The notes below the pieces were generated by a model. It saw only the letters and a list, made by a program, of their open reading frames with translations, did not search any database and had not been told where the DNA came from. Positions 24,389 through 32,016 of a DNA stretch of 36,814 nucleotides are shown piece by piece. Origin of the DNA: Nitrospira sp. (lineage in GTDB: Bacteria; Nitrospirota; Nitrospiria; Nitrospirales; Nitrospiraceae); NCBI GenBank assembly GCA_005116895.1, contig SWDO01000005.1, forward strand, positions 198,551 through 235,364, written 5' to 3'. The first letter of the stretch is position 1; each line of letters begins with the position of its first letter. The position numbers and the translations under genes are program-made.

Positions 24389-27133
24389 TCAGGATCCCAG
24401 CATCGTGCGAAGCTGCTGTTCGCTGTGGGCCAGCAAGGCACGGTCACGGGACAGGGTGCGCACCCGCTCCTGGTGCTCAGCAATCACGTCCGGTGGAGCT
24501 TTCGATACAAACTCAGCGTTCTTCAGTTTTCCGTCGATCCGCTGCAATTCCTTGTCCGTCTCTGTGATTTGTTTCGCGAGGCGCTCAATCGCTTTTTTGA
24601 GGTCGACATCATCGGCAACAGCGATACCCACTGAAAGACCTTCCGTGACCAGCCGCAACAATCTTGCCGCCGGCCATTCTTGCGGGGGGCTCACATCGGC
24701 AGTGCCGCGACTGAGGTGGGCCAGGTATCGTTGTAACTGATGGAGCTGGTTCTGTCTATTCAGGTCGTCGTGCCCGACATGAAATGGAATTTGCTGCCCC
24801 GGCGAGTAATTCAACAGGACTCGGCTGGTTCGGACAAGCCCCACCGTCCGTTCCAACAATGCGAACTGTTGTTCCGCATCTGGCGCGGCCCATGCCTGGT
24901 CCGAGACTGGATAGTTCTGTACGACGATGCTGTCTCCCTGATGGGGAATGGTCTGCCAAATTTCTTCTGTGATGAACGGCATGAAGGGATGCAGCAGTCG
25001 CATGGTCGTTTCCATTGTCTCCACAAGCGTGTGTCTCGTGCTGGCTCCATCCGGGTGTTCTGGCGTTTGCAGGACCGGCTTAATCAACTCCAGATACCAG
25101 TCGCAGTACTCATGCCAGATAAACTGATAGAGGGCTGTCGCTGCACGATCGAAGCGGTAGGATTCCAACTCCGCTGTGACGGTGCGGATCGTGTGGGCGA
25201 GACGGCTCAAGATCCACCGGTCTGGGAACGTCCGTTGCGCCAGAGGGAGAGCGGTGCGTGGTCCGTCAAGATACATCAACGCGAATCGTGCGGCATTCCA
25301 AATCTTATTGGCGAAATTACGATAGCCTTCGATCCGTTCTTCTGCCAGTTTGATATCGCGTCCCGGCGAGGCCATCGAGGCCAGGGTGAACCGAAGGGCG
25401 TCGGTGCCGAATTGATCCATGACGTGCAGCGGGTCGATCACGTTGCCCTTGGACTTGCTCATCTTCTGACCTTCTGCGTCGCGGACCAAGGCATGGATAT
25501 AGACGTCTTTGAAGGGCACGTCTCCCATGAACTTGAGCCCCATCATGATCATGCGGGCCACCCAGAAGAACAAAATGTCAAGGCCCGTGACCAATGTGGC
25601 GGTCGGATAATAGGTCTTGAGTTCCGGCGTCTGTTCCGGCCAACCGAGCGTCGTGAATGGCCAGAGGGCGGAGGAGAACCAGGTATCGAGCACGTCTGGA
25701 TCGCGGAGCAAGTGTTGGCCCTGACAGATCGGACAGCCAGATGGAGTCAATCTGGAGATAATCGGTACGGCGCCTTGTAGGATCGTGGTCCGACCGCCTG
25801 CAATGACGATGTGACGACTGTTGCAAGTCAGACAGTACCAAGCGGGGATTTGATGCCCCCACCAAATTTGCCTTGAGATGCACCAATCCTTGATGTCCCG
25901 CATCCAGCCGAGATAATTGTTCACCCAGCCTTCGGGGATAATCCGGATCCGTCCCTCTTCAACTGCCTTCATAGCGGGATCGGCAAGAGGTTGAATCTTG
26001 ACGAACCACTGGGGAGACAGATACGGCTCGACGACCGTCTTGCAGCGATAGCATTTCCCGACGGCCATCTTGTGGTCTTCGGTTTTCTCCAGGATCCCTT
26101 GCTCGCGAAGCAGTGTGTCGACCTTGGGACGGGCTTTAGAGACGGGAAGGCCACGAAGCATCTCGACGACCGATGATTCGACTGCTGCCTGTTGCATCCC
26201 AGCCGCATCAAGCAATGCGGCATGATCGAGCACGGCAAGACGAGGAAGTCCGTGCCGCTCTCCTGCTTCGTAGTCGTTGAAGTCGTGCGCTGGCGTGATC
26301 TTGACTGCACCAGTGCCGAATTCCAGATCGACCAGGATCCGGTCTCCTACAATAGGAATCTCACGCGTTGTCAGCGGCAGGCGGACCTTCTTGCCGATCA
26401 GATGGCGGTAGCGAGGATCGTCCGGATGCACGGCAATGGCCGTGTCACCCAGCATCGTCTCAGGCCGCGTCGTGGCCACGATCAAACGGGTGTTCGGATC
26501 ATCAACCAGCGGATAGCGGAGGTGATACAGTTTGCCTTTCACCTCTTCATGTTCCACTTCGATGTCAGAAAGGGCGGTCAGGCAGCGTGGACACCAATTG
26601 ATGAGCCGCTCGCCACGGTAGATCAACCCGTCTTCATACAGACGCACGAAGACCTCGATGACGGCCTTTGACAAGCCTTCGTCCATCGTAAATCGCAAGC
26701 GGTCCCAGTCGCAGGATTCTCCCAGCTGCTTTTGTTGATTGATGATTGTATTTCCCGACGTCGCTTTCCATTGCCAGACCCGTTCGACGAATCGCTCCCG
26801 TCCCAACGACTCCCGTGACAGGCCTTCGGCCATCAGCTGCTTTTCCACCACGTTCTGCGTGGCAATGCCGGCATGGTCGGTGCCGGGGAGCCAGAGTGTG
26901 TTACGTCCCTGCATTCGCCGCCACCGGATCAAGATGTCTTGGAGTGAATGGTTGAGCGCATGGCCGACATGGAGCGAGCCGGTGACATTCGGGGGAGGAA
27001 TGACGATGCAGTAGGGTTGGCCGGGATGGTTCTTCGCGTCGGCACGGAAATATCCTCGGTCGATCCACTCACGAGACCAACGGTCTTCAACGGCTTTGGG
27101 GTCATACGTTTTATCGAGTTGACGTGTGGTCAT
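24389..27133 (-). CDS. valS: Valyl-tRNA synthetase
   Basis: 914 residues from the ATG at 27133-27131, preceded by AGAGGA; an open frame reaches 27166 but the additional residues encode that ribosome site. Class I synthetase charging tRNA-Val. Motifs: HIGH as HVGH in PPPNVTGSLHVGHALNHSLQD (about residues 40-60), the editing domain with TTRPETMLGDTAIAVHP, DVLDTWFSSALWPFTTLGWP, and KMSKS in GQKMSKSKGNVIDP. An anticodon-binding domain and the C-terminal coiled-coil arm (ending about residues 850-914) close the protein. It is the first gene of the minus-strand block valS-nadC-birA-coaX. Confidence 0.97.
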   Translation of the reverse strand: MTTRQLDKTYDPKAVEDRWSREWIDRGYFRADAKNHPGQPYCIVIPPPNVTGSLHVGHALNHSLQDILIRWRRMQGRNTLWLPGTDHAGIATQNVVEKQLMAEGLSRESLGRERFVERVWQWKATSGNTIINQQKQLGESCDWDRLRFTMDEGLSKAVIEVFVRLYEDGLIYRGERLINWCPRCLTALSDIEVEHEEVKGKLYHLRYPLVDDPNTRLIVATTRPETMLGDTAIAVHPDDPRYRHLIGKKVRLPLTTREIPIVGDRILVDLEFGTGAVKITPAHDFNDYEAGERHGLPRLAVLDHAALLDAAGMQQAAVESSVVEMLRGLPVSKARPKVDTLLREQGILEKTEDHKMAVGKCYRCKTVVEPYLSPQWFVKIQPLADPAMKAVEEGRIRIIPEGWVNNYLGWMRDIKDWCISRQIWWGHQIPAWYCLTCNSRHIVIAGGRTTILQGAVPIISRLTPSGCPICQGQHLLRDPDVLDTWFSSALWPFTTLGWPEQTPELKTYYPTATLVTGLDILFFWVARMIMMGLKFMGDVPFKDVYIHALVRDAEGQKMSKSKGNVIDPLHVMDQFGTDALRFTLASMASPGRDIKLAEERIEGYRNFANKIWNAARFALMYLDGPRTALPLAQRTFPDRWILSRLAHTIRTVTAELESYRFDRAATALYQFIWHEYCDWYLELIKPVLQTPEHPDGASTRHTLVETMETTMRLLHPFMPFITEEIWQTIPHQGDSIVVQNYPVSDQAWAAPDAEQQFALLERTVGLVRTSRVLLNYSPGQQIPFHVGHDDLNRQNQLHQLQRYLAHLSRGTADVSPPQEWPAARLLRLVTEGLSVGIAVADDVDLKKAIERLAKQITETDKELQRIDGKLKNAEFVSKAPPDVIAEHQERVRTLSRDRALLAHSEQQLRTMLGS

Positions 27134-27210
27134 GGCTGTAAGGTCCTCTAAGAACAGGGTGCGCATCTTAGCATGTCTATCACGATGCAGAAAATGGATG
27201 TGCTCTCAGC

Positions 27211-27239
27211 TTGTGACCTTGCGAGCCATGTGCTATACA
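27211..27239 (+). promoter_or_regulatory. Sigma-70-type promoter of the small basic protein gene
   Basis: TTGTGA (27211-27216), a 17-nt spacer and TATACA (27234-27239) with TGC directly before the -10 (extended -10). A start near 27246 gives a leader of about 39 nt to the ATG at 27285. Spacing is optimal. Confidence 0.65.
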
Positions 27240-27284
27240 ATCGCCCACGAAAGAGCGCACCACACACTTTCCAGCAGGAGGATC

Positions 27285-27404
27285 ATGGCACGAGGTCGTG
27301 AGAAGGATCGGAAGACACGAAAGAAACATCAGAAGAATGTTAAGCGGGTGAAGGCCCTGGTCAAGGCTGGACGAGGGAAGCGAAGCAAGAAGGTTAAATC
27401 TTAG
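27285..27404 (+). CDS. 39-residue very basic protein, unknown function
   Basis: Starts MARGREKDRKTRKKHQKN; more than half of the residues are Lys or Arg and there is only one acidic stretch at the beginning. AGGAGG lies 4 nt upstream of the ATG and a good promoter 45 bp further up. The composition (KHQKNVKRVKAL, AGRGKRSKK) resembles small ribosome-associated or RNA-binding proteins such as the short bL/bS proteins, but I cannot match it to one. Its 3' end overlaps the 3' end of the convergent response-regulator gene by 11 bp. Confidence 0.75.
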   Translation: MARGREKDRKTRKKHQKNVKRVKALVKAGRGKRSKKVKS

Positions 27405-28542
27405 CGGGGTGTGACGCTTCTTCAGTCTCGATCAAGCGTTTGAGTTCGGCCTTGATGTGCTGCTCGGCGATATCAGGCACGATTTTCTGAACGGCCTGTT
27501 CGACAGTTTGTCCAACTGCGGCTCTCACCATGTCGTCTGCTAGAAGCGGGGCCTGCTTCTGCACAGCACGTTGAATCTCATCTTTGACCAGCTGATCGAC
27601 GGTTCCCACCTGTTCCCGCACGGCTGCGGGTAAGTGTTGCTGGACTCCGGATTCGACCTGATCCTTGACCAGCCGATCGACGCTCTCTCCAAGAGAAGCC
27701 CTGGCCACATCGGACGCAGTTTGTCGGACGATGGGCTCGCTGGCCTCGAGCTCCTTTTTGATGAGAGCGGGCAATGCCTGAGAGACCAGAGGGTGAATGA
27801 TCGTGGTGAGATATTCCTGAGAGAGGATGTTCCCTAGCTGTGCGTTCAACTCCTTCTGAACGATTGGTCGGACATGGGTTCCCAGTTTCTCCTCAATCAC
27901 GCGAGGGAGCAGCTCGGCAAGGCTCAGCTCGCTTCGTTTCGTCATCGATTGCAAGAGTTGGTCAAAGAGTCCCCTCATGGCATCTTCGGGAGCCGACGGG
28001 GCGACCGATGGTGCCGGTGATGCACTGGATGGGCTGCTAGACTGGATCATAGGCTCCTCCTGGCTATCGCCACCTGACAGATGGTCGATCGCCTCATCAT
28101 CATCGGAGTCGGTTGAAGTTGAGGCTGGCGGCCAGGCGCGCCGTTTCAGACCCTTGCCGTTCGAGGTAGCAGCCGTTTTCTGTTGCAGAGACTTGAGCAC
28201 ATCAAGCAAATCCTCAGATTGAAACGGTTTCTTCAGGAAGGCCTTGACGCCCAACGTGCGAAGCAGATTTTCGTCCGGCCGATCAGCCGGATTCACCAAC
28301 GAAATGAGATACGTTTCCGTCAGATTGTCCAGCTTGTTGATCTCTTTGCAAAACCCTGAGAAGGTCATGTTGTCGAGATGATAGTCCGCGATGATCAGTG
28401 AGGGCGAGTTTCGCCGAGCGGCCTCAAGCGCAGTCGGTCCATCTTGAAACCCAACGACCTCAAACCCTTCCGGGGTTGAGATCTGTTCCACCATCCGTCT
28501 CACCGCCGGGCTGCTGTCCACCACAAAGATCGGCAAAGCCAT
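27394..28542 (-). CDS. Response regulator with repetitive amphipathic C-terminal region
   Basis: 382 residues from the ATG at 28542-28540, with GGGGAG 8 nt upstream; the frame is open further but without a ribosome site. The receiver domain (about 1-125) has Asp9, the phospho-acceptor Asp53 (IIADYHLD), Ser81 and Lys105 (FLKKPF); the second acidic residue next to Asp9 is Ser. A Ser/Pro/Asp-rich linker (about 130-195) follows. Residues about 200-382 contain about eight amphipathic units beginning with Pro, such as PRVIEEKL, PLVSQAL, PALIKKEL, LPAAVREQV, APLLADDMV and VPDIAEQHIKAEL. There is no DNA-binding or enzymatic output domain. The tail resembles those of some deltaproteobacterial regulators and suggests self-assembly or a scaffold; that is inference. 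Confidence 0.85.
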   Translation of the reverse strand: MALPIFVVDSSPAVRRMVEQISTPEGFEVVGFQDGPTALEAARRNSPSLIIADYHLDNMTFSGFCKEINKLDNLTETYLISLVNPADRPDENLLRTLGVKAFLKKPFQSEDLLDVLKSLQQKTAATSNGKGLKRRAWPPASTSTDSDDDEAIDHLSGGDSQEEPMIQSSSPSSASPAPSVAPSAPEDAMRGLFDQLLQSMTKRSELSLAELLPRVIEEKLGTHVRPIVQKELNAQLGNILSQEYLTTIIHPLVSQALPALIKKELEASEPIVRQTASDVARASLGESVDRLVKDQVESGVQQHLPAAVREQVGTVDQLVKDEIQRAVQKQAPLLADDMVRAAVGQTVEQAVQKIVPDIAEQHIKAELKRLIETEEASHPAKI

Positions 28543-28684
28543 GAACAACGCTCCCCATTTTTTAGTTTCTTCGAAGCTAGCAAGGGGGGTATGCTTTGTC
28601 AAGAAAACCGTCGATAGGTGATTGGATTCACGAAGTATTTCCGCACGCGGTCAGATGACCGAATGCGATTACGGTAAACCCATC

Positions 28685-29410
28685 ATGAGTTCGTCGATAC
28701 GAGTTGTGTTTTTCGATGCGGCCGATACCCTCTTTCACGTGCACGGGTCGGTTGCTGAGATCTACCTTCACCATGCGGTTGCTTTCGGCTTTCCCCAGAA
28801 ACCGGACTCGTTAGTCGCGATCAAGCACGCATTCAGCCGAGCCTTCCGCGAAGCCCCACCGCCGGTTTTTGCGGCAGCTGAACCTGCACGACTCAAACAC
28901 AGTGAACGGCTTTGGTGGTTCGATATCGTACATCACGTCTTTTATCGCGTAGGTATGTTCGAGCGATTCGACGAGTTCTTCGATCACGTCTTTCGTGTGT
29001 TTGAGGACCATCGATCGTGGCGCCTCTTTCCTGAAACGGCGTCCACTTTGACTCGGCTCAAGGAACGAGATCTGGAGCTCGGCATCATCTCGAATTTCGA
29101 TTCTCGTCTCTTTAGCGTGCTGCGTGGACTCGGGATCGCCGAGGCATTCGACACGGTGACTATTTCGAGTTTGGCCCAAGCCGCAAAACCGGCTCCCCAA
29201 ATTTTTCACCTCGCGTTGGAGAAGCATGCCGTTGATCCGGAGGAGGCCCTGCATATCGGTGATAGTCTGCGAGAGGACGTGGAAGGTGCGAAGAAAGCCG
29301 GGCTTCACACCGTGCTGTTGGACCGTGACGGAAAACAACAGGGAGTAGGCATTCGGACCATCAAAAATCTGGAGGAGTTATTCCAGCTTCTAGAGCAGTT
29401 CGAGGAGTAA
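28685..29410 (+). CDS. HAD-superfamily hydrolase (subfamily IA, REG-2/HDHD3-like)
   Basis: 241 residues from the ATG at 28685 (MSSSIRVVFFDAADTLFHV); upstream ATGs at 28655 lack better ribosome sites, so the start is uncertain. Motif I is FFDAADTL: the nucleophile Asp is present, but the second Asp of DxDx(T/V) is Ala, as in the HDHD3-like group with DAVGTL. Motif II is SNFD, motif III lies in LAQAAKPAPQIF with its Lys, and motif IV is HIGDSLREDVEGAKKAG. A cap domain occupies about residues 20-110. It should be a phosphatase-type enzyme of unknown substrate, or a non-catalytic member. Its 3' end overlaps the convergent sirtuin gene by 21 bp. Confidence 0.88.
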   Translation: MSSSIRVVFFDAADTLFHVHGSVAEIYLHHAVAFGFPQKPDSLVAIKHAFSRAFREAPPPVFAAAEPARLKHSERLWWFDIVHHVFYRVGMFERFDEFFDHVFRVFEDHRSWRLFPETASTLTRLKERDLELGIISNFDSRLFSVLRGLGIAEAFDTVTISSLAQAAKPAPQIFHLALEKHAVDPEEALHIGDSLREDVEGAKKAGLHTVLLDRDGKQQGVGIRTIKNLEELFQLLEQFEE

Positions 29411-30124
29411 CGGCACGAGATCTTTTGCACGGCCCTGTAGGGAAATGTCGACCAGTGCTGACTGTGGGGTGGGGTCGAGGTTGATTTCGGCAACGAAGGC
29501 GCCGGCCTCTTTAGCAACGGATGCGAACCCTGCAGCCGGATAGACAACACCGGATGTGCCAATGATGAGCAAGACGTCACAGTGCTTAAGTGCCCTGGAG
29601 CAATCGTCGAGATCGTCAGGAGACAAGGATTCTCCGAACCAGACAATATGGGGCCTGAGCAGCGATCCGCACCGAGGACAGGACGGAAGAATGGCAATCG
29701 GCACATCGCGGTTGTTTTCCACCACGCCACAGCCGGTACAGCGAACCTTCCAGATATTGCCATGAATCTCCGAGAGTTTCTGTGAGCCGGCGTCTCGATG
29801 CAGCCCATCCACATTTTGAGTCATCAGCCAAAAGTTCGGACAGCGGCGCTCCAGTTCGACGATAGCGTTGTGTGCATTGTTCGGCTGTTTCGTGGCGATC
29901 AGTTCGCGCCGCCAGTTGTACCATTCCCACACGAGCCGCGGATCGCGGTCAAAGGCCTGAGGGGTTGCCAACTCTTCCGCGCGATAGTTGTGCCAGAGGC
30001 CATCCGTACCGCGAAAGGTCGGAACGCCGCTATCAGCTGAGATCCCAGCACCGGTGAGAACGGTGATAGCCTCAGCAGCAACCAGCTTTTCTTTCAAGAG
30101 TTCGAGATTGGATCCACGAGTCAT
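29390..30124 (-). CDS. cobB: NAD-dependent protein deacylase, sirtuin class III
   Basis: 244 residues from the ATG at 30124-30122; another ATG two codons upstream (30130) is equivalent. Sirtuins remove acyl groups from lysine using NAD+. Motifs: GAGISADSGVPTFRG (about 25-39), TQNVDGLH, catalytic His in SEIHGNIWKVRC, zinc Cys pairs CTGC and CPRC, VWFGESL, GTSGVVYPAAGF and the C-terminal EINLDPTP. WEWYNWRREL places Tyr69 and Arg72 in the YxxR arrangement that binds the carboxylate of succinyl or malonyl lysine in class III enzymes such as SIRT5. No ribosome site is visible. It is divergent from the panE-like gene. Confidence 0.93.
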   Translation of the reverse strand: MTRGSNLELLKEKLVAAEAITVLTGAGISADSGVPTFRGTDGLWHNYRAEELATPQAFDRDPRLVWEWYNWRRELIATKQPNNAHNAIVELERRCPNFWLMTQNVDGLHRDAGSQKLSEIHGNIWKVRCTGCGVVENNRDVPIAILPSCPRCGSLLRPHIVWFGESLSPDDLDDCSRALKHCDVLLIIGTSGVVYPAAGFASVAKEAGAFVAEINLDPTPQSALVDISLQGRAKDLVPLLLELL

Positions 30125-30149
30125 AGGCATCGGTGAGCGAGTATGCTGC

Positions 30150-30178
30150 TGTGTCTCTGTGGAGGTGCATGCTATAGT
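30150..30178 (+). promoter_or_regulatory. Possible extended -10 promoter of the panE-like gene
   Basis: TATAGT (30173-30178) with TGC directly before it forms an extended -10. The -35 position 17 nt upstream (TGTGTC, 30150-30155) is poor. A start near 30185 would give a leader of about 30 nt including the GAGGA ribosome site. Confidence 0.4.
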
Positions 30179-30214
30179 ACAGCCGCTTCTCAAGCAACTG
30201 AATGAGGATGAGCG

Positions 30215-31123
30215 ATGAAACAGATCTTATTCGTGGGTGCAGGGTCGGTCGGCGGGTTCTTTGGGGCACATCTGGCGAAGAACAACCCCAATGTCTCTTT
30301 CCTTCTCAGACCAAGGACACTTGAAGCAGTCAAGCGGAAGGGATTGACGATTCGTAGTGCCGGTGGTTCGTTCACTGTTCGGCCGCCGGTTGCATCCGAT
30401 GCTCGAGAGCTGCCGAAGCCAGACCTTATTGTTTTGGGAGTGAAAGCCTACGACCTCGATGAGGTCATGGACCAGATTGAACCTATCCTCACCAATAAGA
30501 CAGTGATTCTGACGTTGCAGAACGGGATCGATACCGAAGACCGGCTCATCGCACGAATCAATCGTGATTGCGTCGTGGGCGGAGTCGCGTACATCTATTC
30601 CAAAATCGCCGAGCCAGGCGTGATCGATCATTATAAGAAGGGGGCTGTCGCCATCGGTGAACTGATGGGCTATGAGAGCGAACGACTTCTCGCCATCCGT
30701 GACCTGTTTGCCTCAGCAGGCATTCCTTGCCACCTCTCTAAAGACCTTCGCCGCAGTAAATGGGAGAAGATGTGTTGGAACTGCGTCTTCAATCCGATCA
30801 CGGTGCTCATTGATGATCGTGTGGCAAAAGCGTTGGATCACCCAGAGATGACGGGTGTGATTCGGCAGATTGTCGGAGAATGCGCGGCAATCTCGGCTGC
30901 GCTGAAGGTACCGTTGCCGCTCGATATGCCTGAACGAGTGGTCAAAGCCTCCCAAGAGATCCGCGACATCCATACATCTATGTACGACGATTGGAAGGCG
31001 GGGCGGCGGACGGAGATCGACTATTTAAACGGGTTCATTGTGGAGCAGGGTCGCAAGTTAGGCATTCCCACTCCTGTCAACGAAGCCCTGACGGCGATGA
31101 TCAAGACGATCACCGAGAAATAA
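30215..31123 (+). CDS. panE: 2-dehydropantoate 2-reductase family protein (PanE/ApbA)
   Basis: 302 residues. GAGGA lies about 7 nt before the ATG. The N-terminal Rossmann domain has FVGAGSVGGFFGAHLA (about 6-21); then LGVKAYDLDEVM and LTLQNGIDTEDRL; the C-terminal helical domain carries the catalytic-type Lys in RRSKWEKMCWNCVFNPITVLI and the SMYDDWKAGRRTEIDYLNGFIVEQGRKLGIPTPVNEAL segment. The family reduces ketopantoate to pantoate with NADPH in pantothenate synthesis; paralogues act on other 2-keto acids, so the symbol is by family. Directly after the TAA the same frame continues into the next, Mo-domain coding region. Confidence 0.9.
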   Translation: MKQILFVGAGSVGGFFGAHLAKNNPNVSFLLRPRTLEAVKRKGLTIRSAGGSFTVRPPVASDARELPKPDLIVLGVKAYDLDEVMDQIEPILTNKTVILTLQNGIDTEDRLIARINRDCVVGGVAYIYSKIAEPGVIDHYKKGAVAIGELMGYESERLLAIRDLFASAGIPCHLSKDLRRSKWEKMCWNCVFNPITVLIDDRVAKALDHPEMTGVIRQIVGECAAISAALKVPLPLDMPERVVKASQEIRDIHTSMYDDWKAGRRTEIDYLNGFIVEQGRKLGIPTPVNEALTAMIKTITEK

Positions 31124-31201
31124 CAAACCGGTTCAGGGCGGGTTCGAATCGAAGGCGCCGTTGTTCAACCCATTTCATTTGACCATGCCGCCATCGCAGC
31201 A

Positions 31202-31561
31202 TTGCCTGTAGAACATCAGCTCGATATTGCCACCGTGATGCCTGGCATGAAAGGACGGGGGATTCAGTTGAAGGGGCTACTCGATGTTCCAGCTTTGGCG
31301 ATCGAGGCGGATCACATCGCATTTCATGCAGCAGACGGGAAATACTCAGCCTGTCTCACGCTCCAGCAAGCGAGAGACCATGGAGTTCTCGTCTACGAGC
31401 TTGATGGAGCACCGTTGCCTGACACGAAAGGCGGTCCGTTCCGCCTGGTCACGCCGGGACTGGGGGATCTCTGCGCCAATGTGAAAGGGGTCTCGCGAAT
31501 TGAAATCACCAAGGGGCCTGGCCGGGATACGAGGCAAACCACCTGTCCGCCGGTCTCGTGA
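31202..31561 (+). CDS. Molybdopterin-oxidoreductase-domain protein, 5' end defective or non-standard
   Basis: 119 residues if started at the TTG at 31202. The sequence LLDVPALAIEADHIAFHAAD, then LTLQQARDHGVLVYELDGAPLP and KGGPFRLVTPGLGDLCANVKGVSRIEI matches the core of the sulfite-oxidase-type molybdopterin-binding fold. Family-like residues (RIEGAVVQPISFDHAAIAAL) continue in frame upstream to about 31139, immediately after the panE TAA at 31121-31123, but no ATG, GTG or TTG is present there. The intact start may have been lost, the protein may use a rare ATC or ATT start, or the panE stop may be read through. The short length suggests it carries the domain without the full enzyme, or is a remnant. 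No ribosome site precedes the TTG. Confidence 0.6.
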   Translation: MPVEHQLDIATVMPGMKGRGIQLKGLLDVPALAIEADHIAFHAADGKYSACLTLQQARDHGVLVYELDGAPLPDTKGGPFRLVTPGLGDLCANVKGVSRIEITKGPGRDTRQTTCPPVS

Positions 31562-31589
31562 CCGTTCCGAGGACAATACCCGTTGATGT

Positions 31590-31970
31590 ATGAAGAAGAT
31601 CTGGGCAAGCCTGTTGATAGCGGGGGCGGTTCTTGTCGGCGCGGTCTGGCTCGTTGATAGCATCGGGACGTTTGAGTCTCACTACGAGACCTATCAGGCA
31701 TTGATAGAGTCTGAGAGCATGACCCACGGCTGGGTCTCACACGTCATTCCCAAGTCCTCCTATGACATCTTTGAAACACATCGAGTCAGTGGAGGGATCG
31801 TCACGGTGCGATTCAGGTTTCAGCCTGGAGACACGAAGGACATCGAATCACGCTGTGCTGGTCCGACAACCAACGATCCAAAGATCACGCGATATCGCTG
31901 TCTCCACGATGGAGTGCCAGTTGTCGTCAGGTTGGAAGCCACCGGGCAGGGCCAGGTTCATATTGACTAG
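31590..31970 (+). CDS. Membrane-anchored small protein of unknown function
   Basis: 126 residues. A signal anchor (MKKIWASLLIAGAVLVGAVWL, about residues 1-22) precedes a mature part with GWVSHVIPKSSYDIFETHRVSGGIVTVRFRFQPGD, a 'GW.P..iP.SA.dI.e.H' pattern that I know from uncharacterised bacterial proteins. The end has two cysteines (IESRC, YRC) that may pair. The start is supported only by the signal sequence; the ribosome site is weak. It is likely exported and periplasmic. Confidence 0.65.
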   Translation: MKKIWASLLIAGAVLVGAVWLVDSIGTFESHYETYQALIESESMTHGWVSHVIPKSSYDIFETHRVSGGIVTVRFRFQPGDTKDIESRCAGPTTNDPKITRYRCLHDGVPVVVRLEATGQGQVHID

Positions 31971-32016
31971 AGAGCTTGCCTTCAGCCCACGATCACACAC
32001 TCTCTGATGGCTGGGT

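Noticed and set aside
24740..25780. 346-codon plus-strand open frame opposite valS
   Set aside because: Antisense to a well-conserved gene, no family resemblance and no ribosome site.
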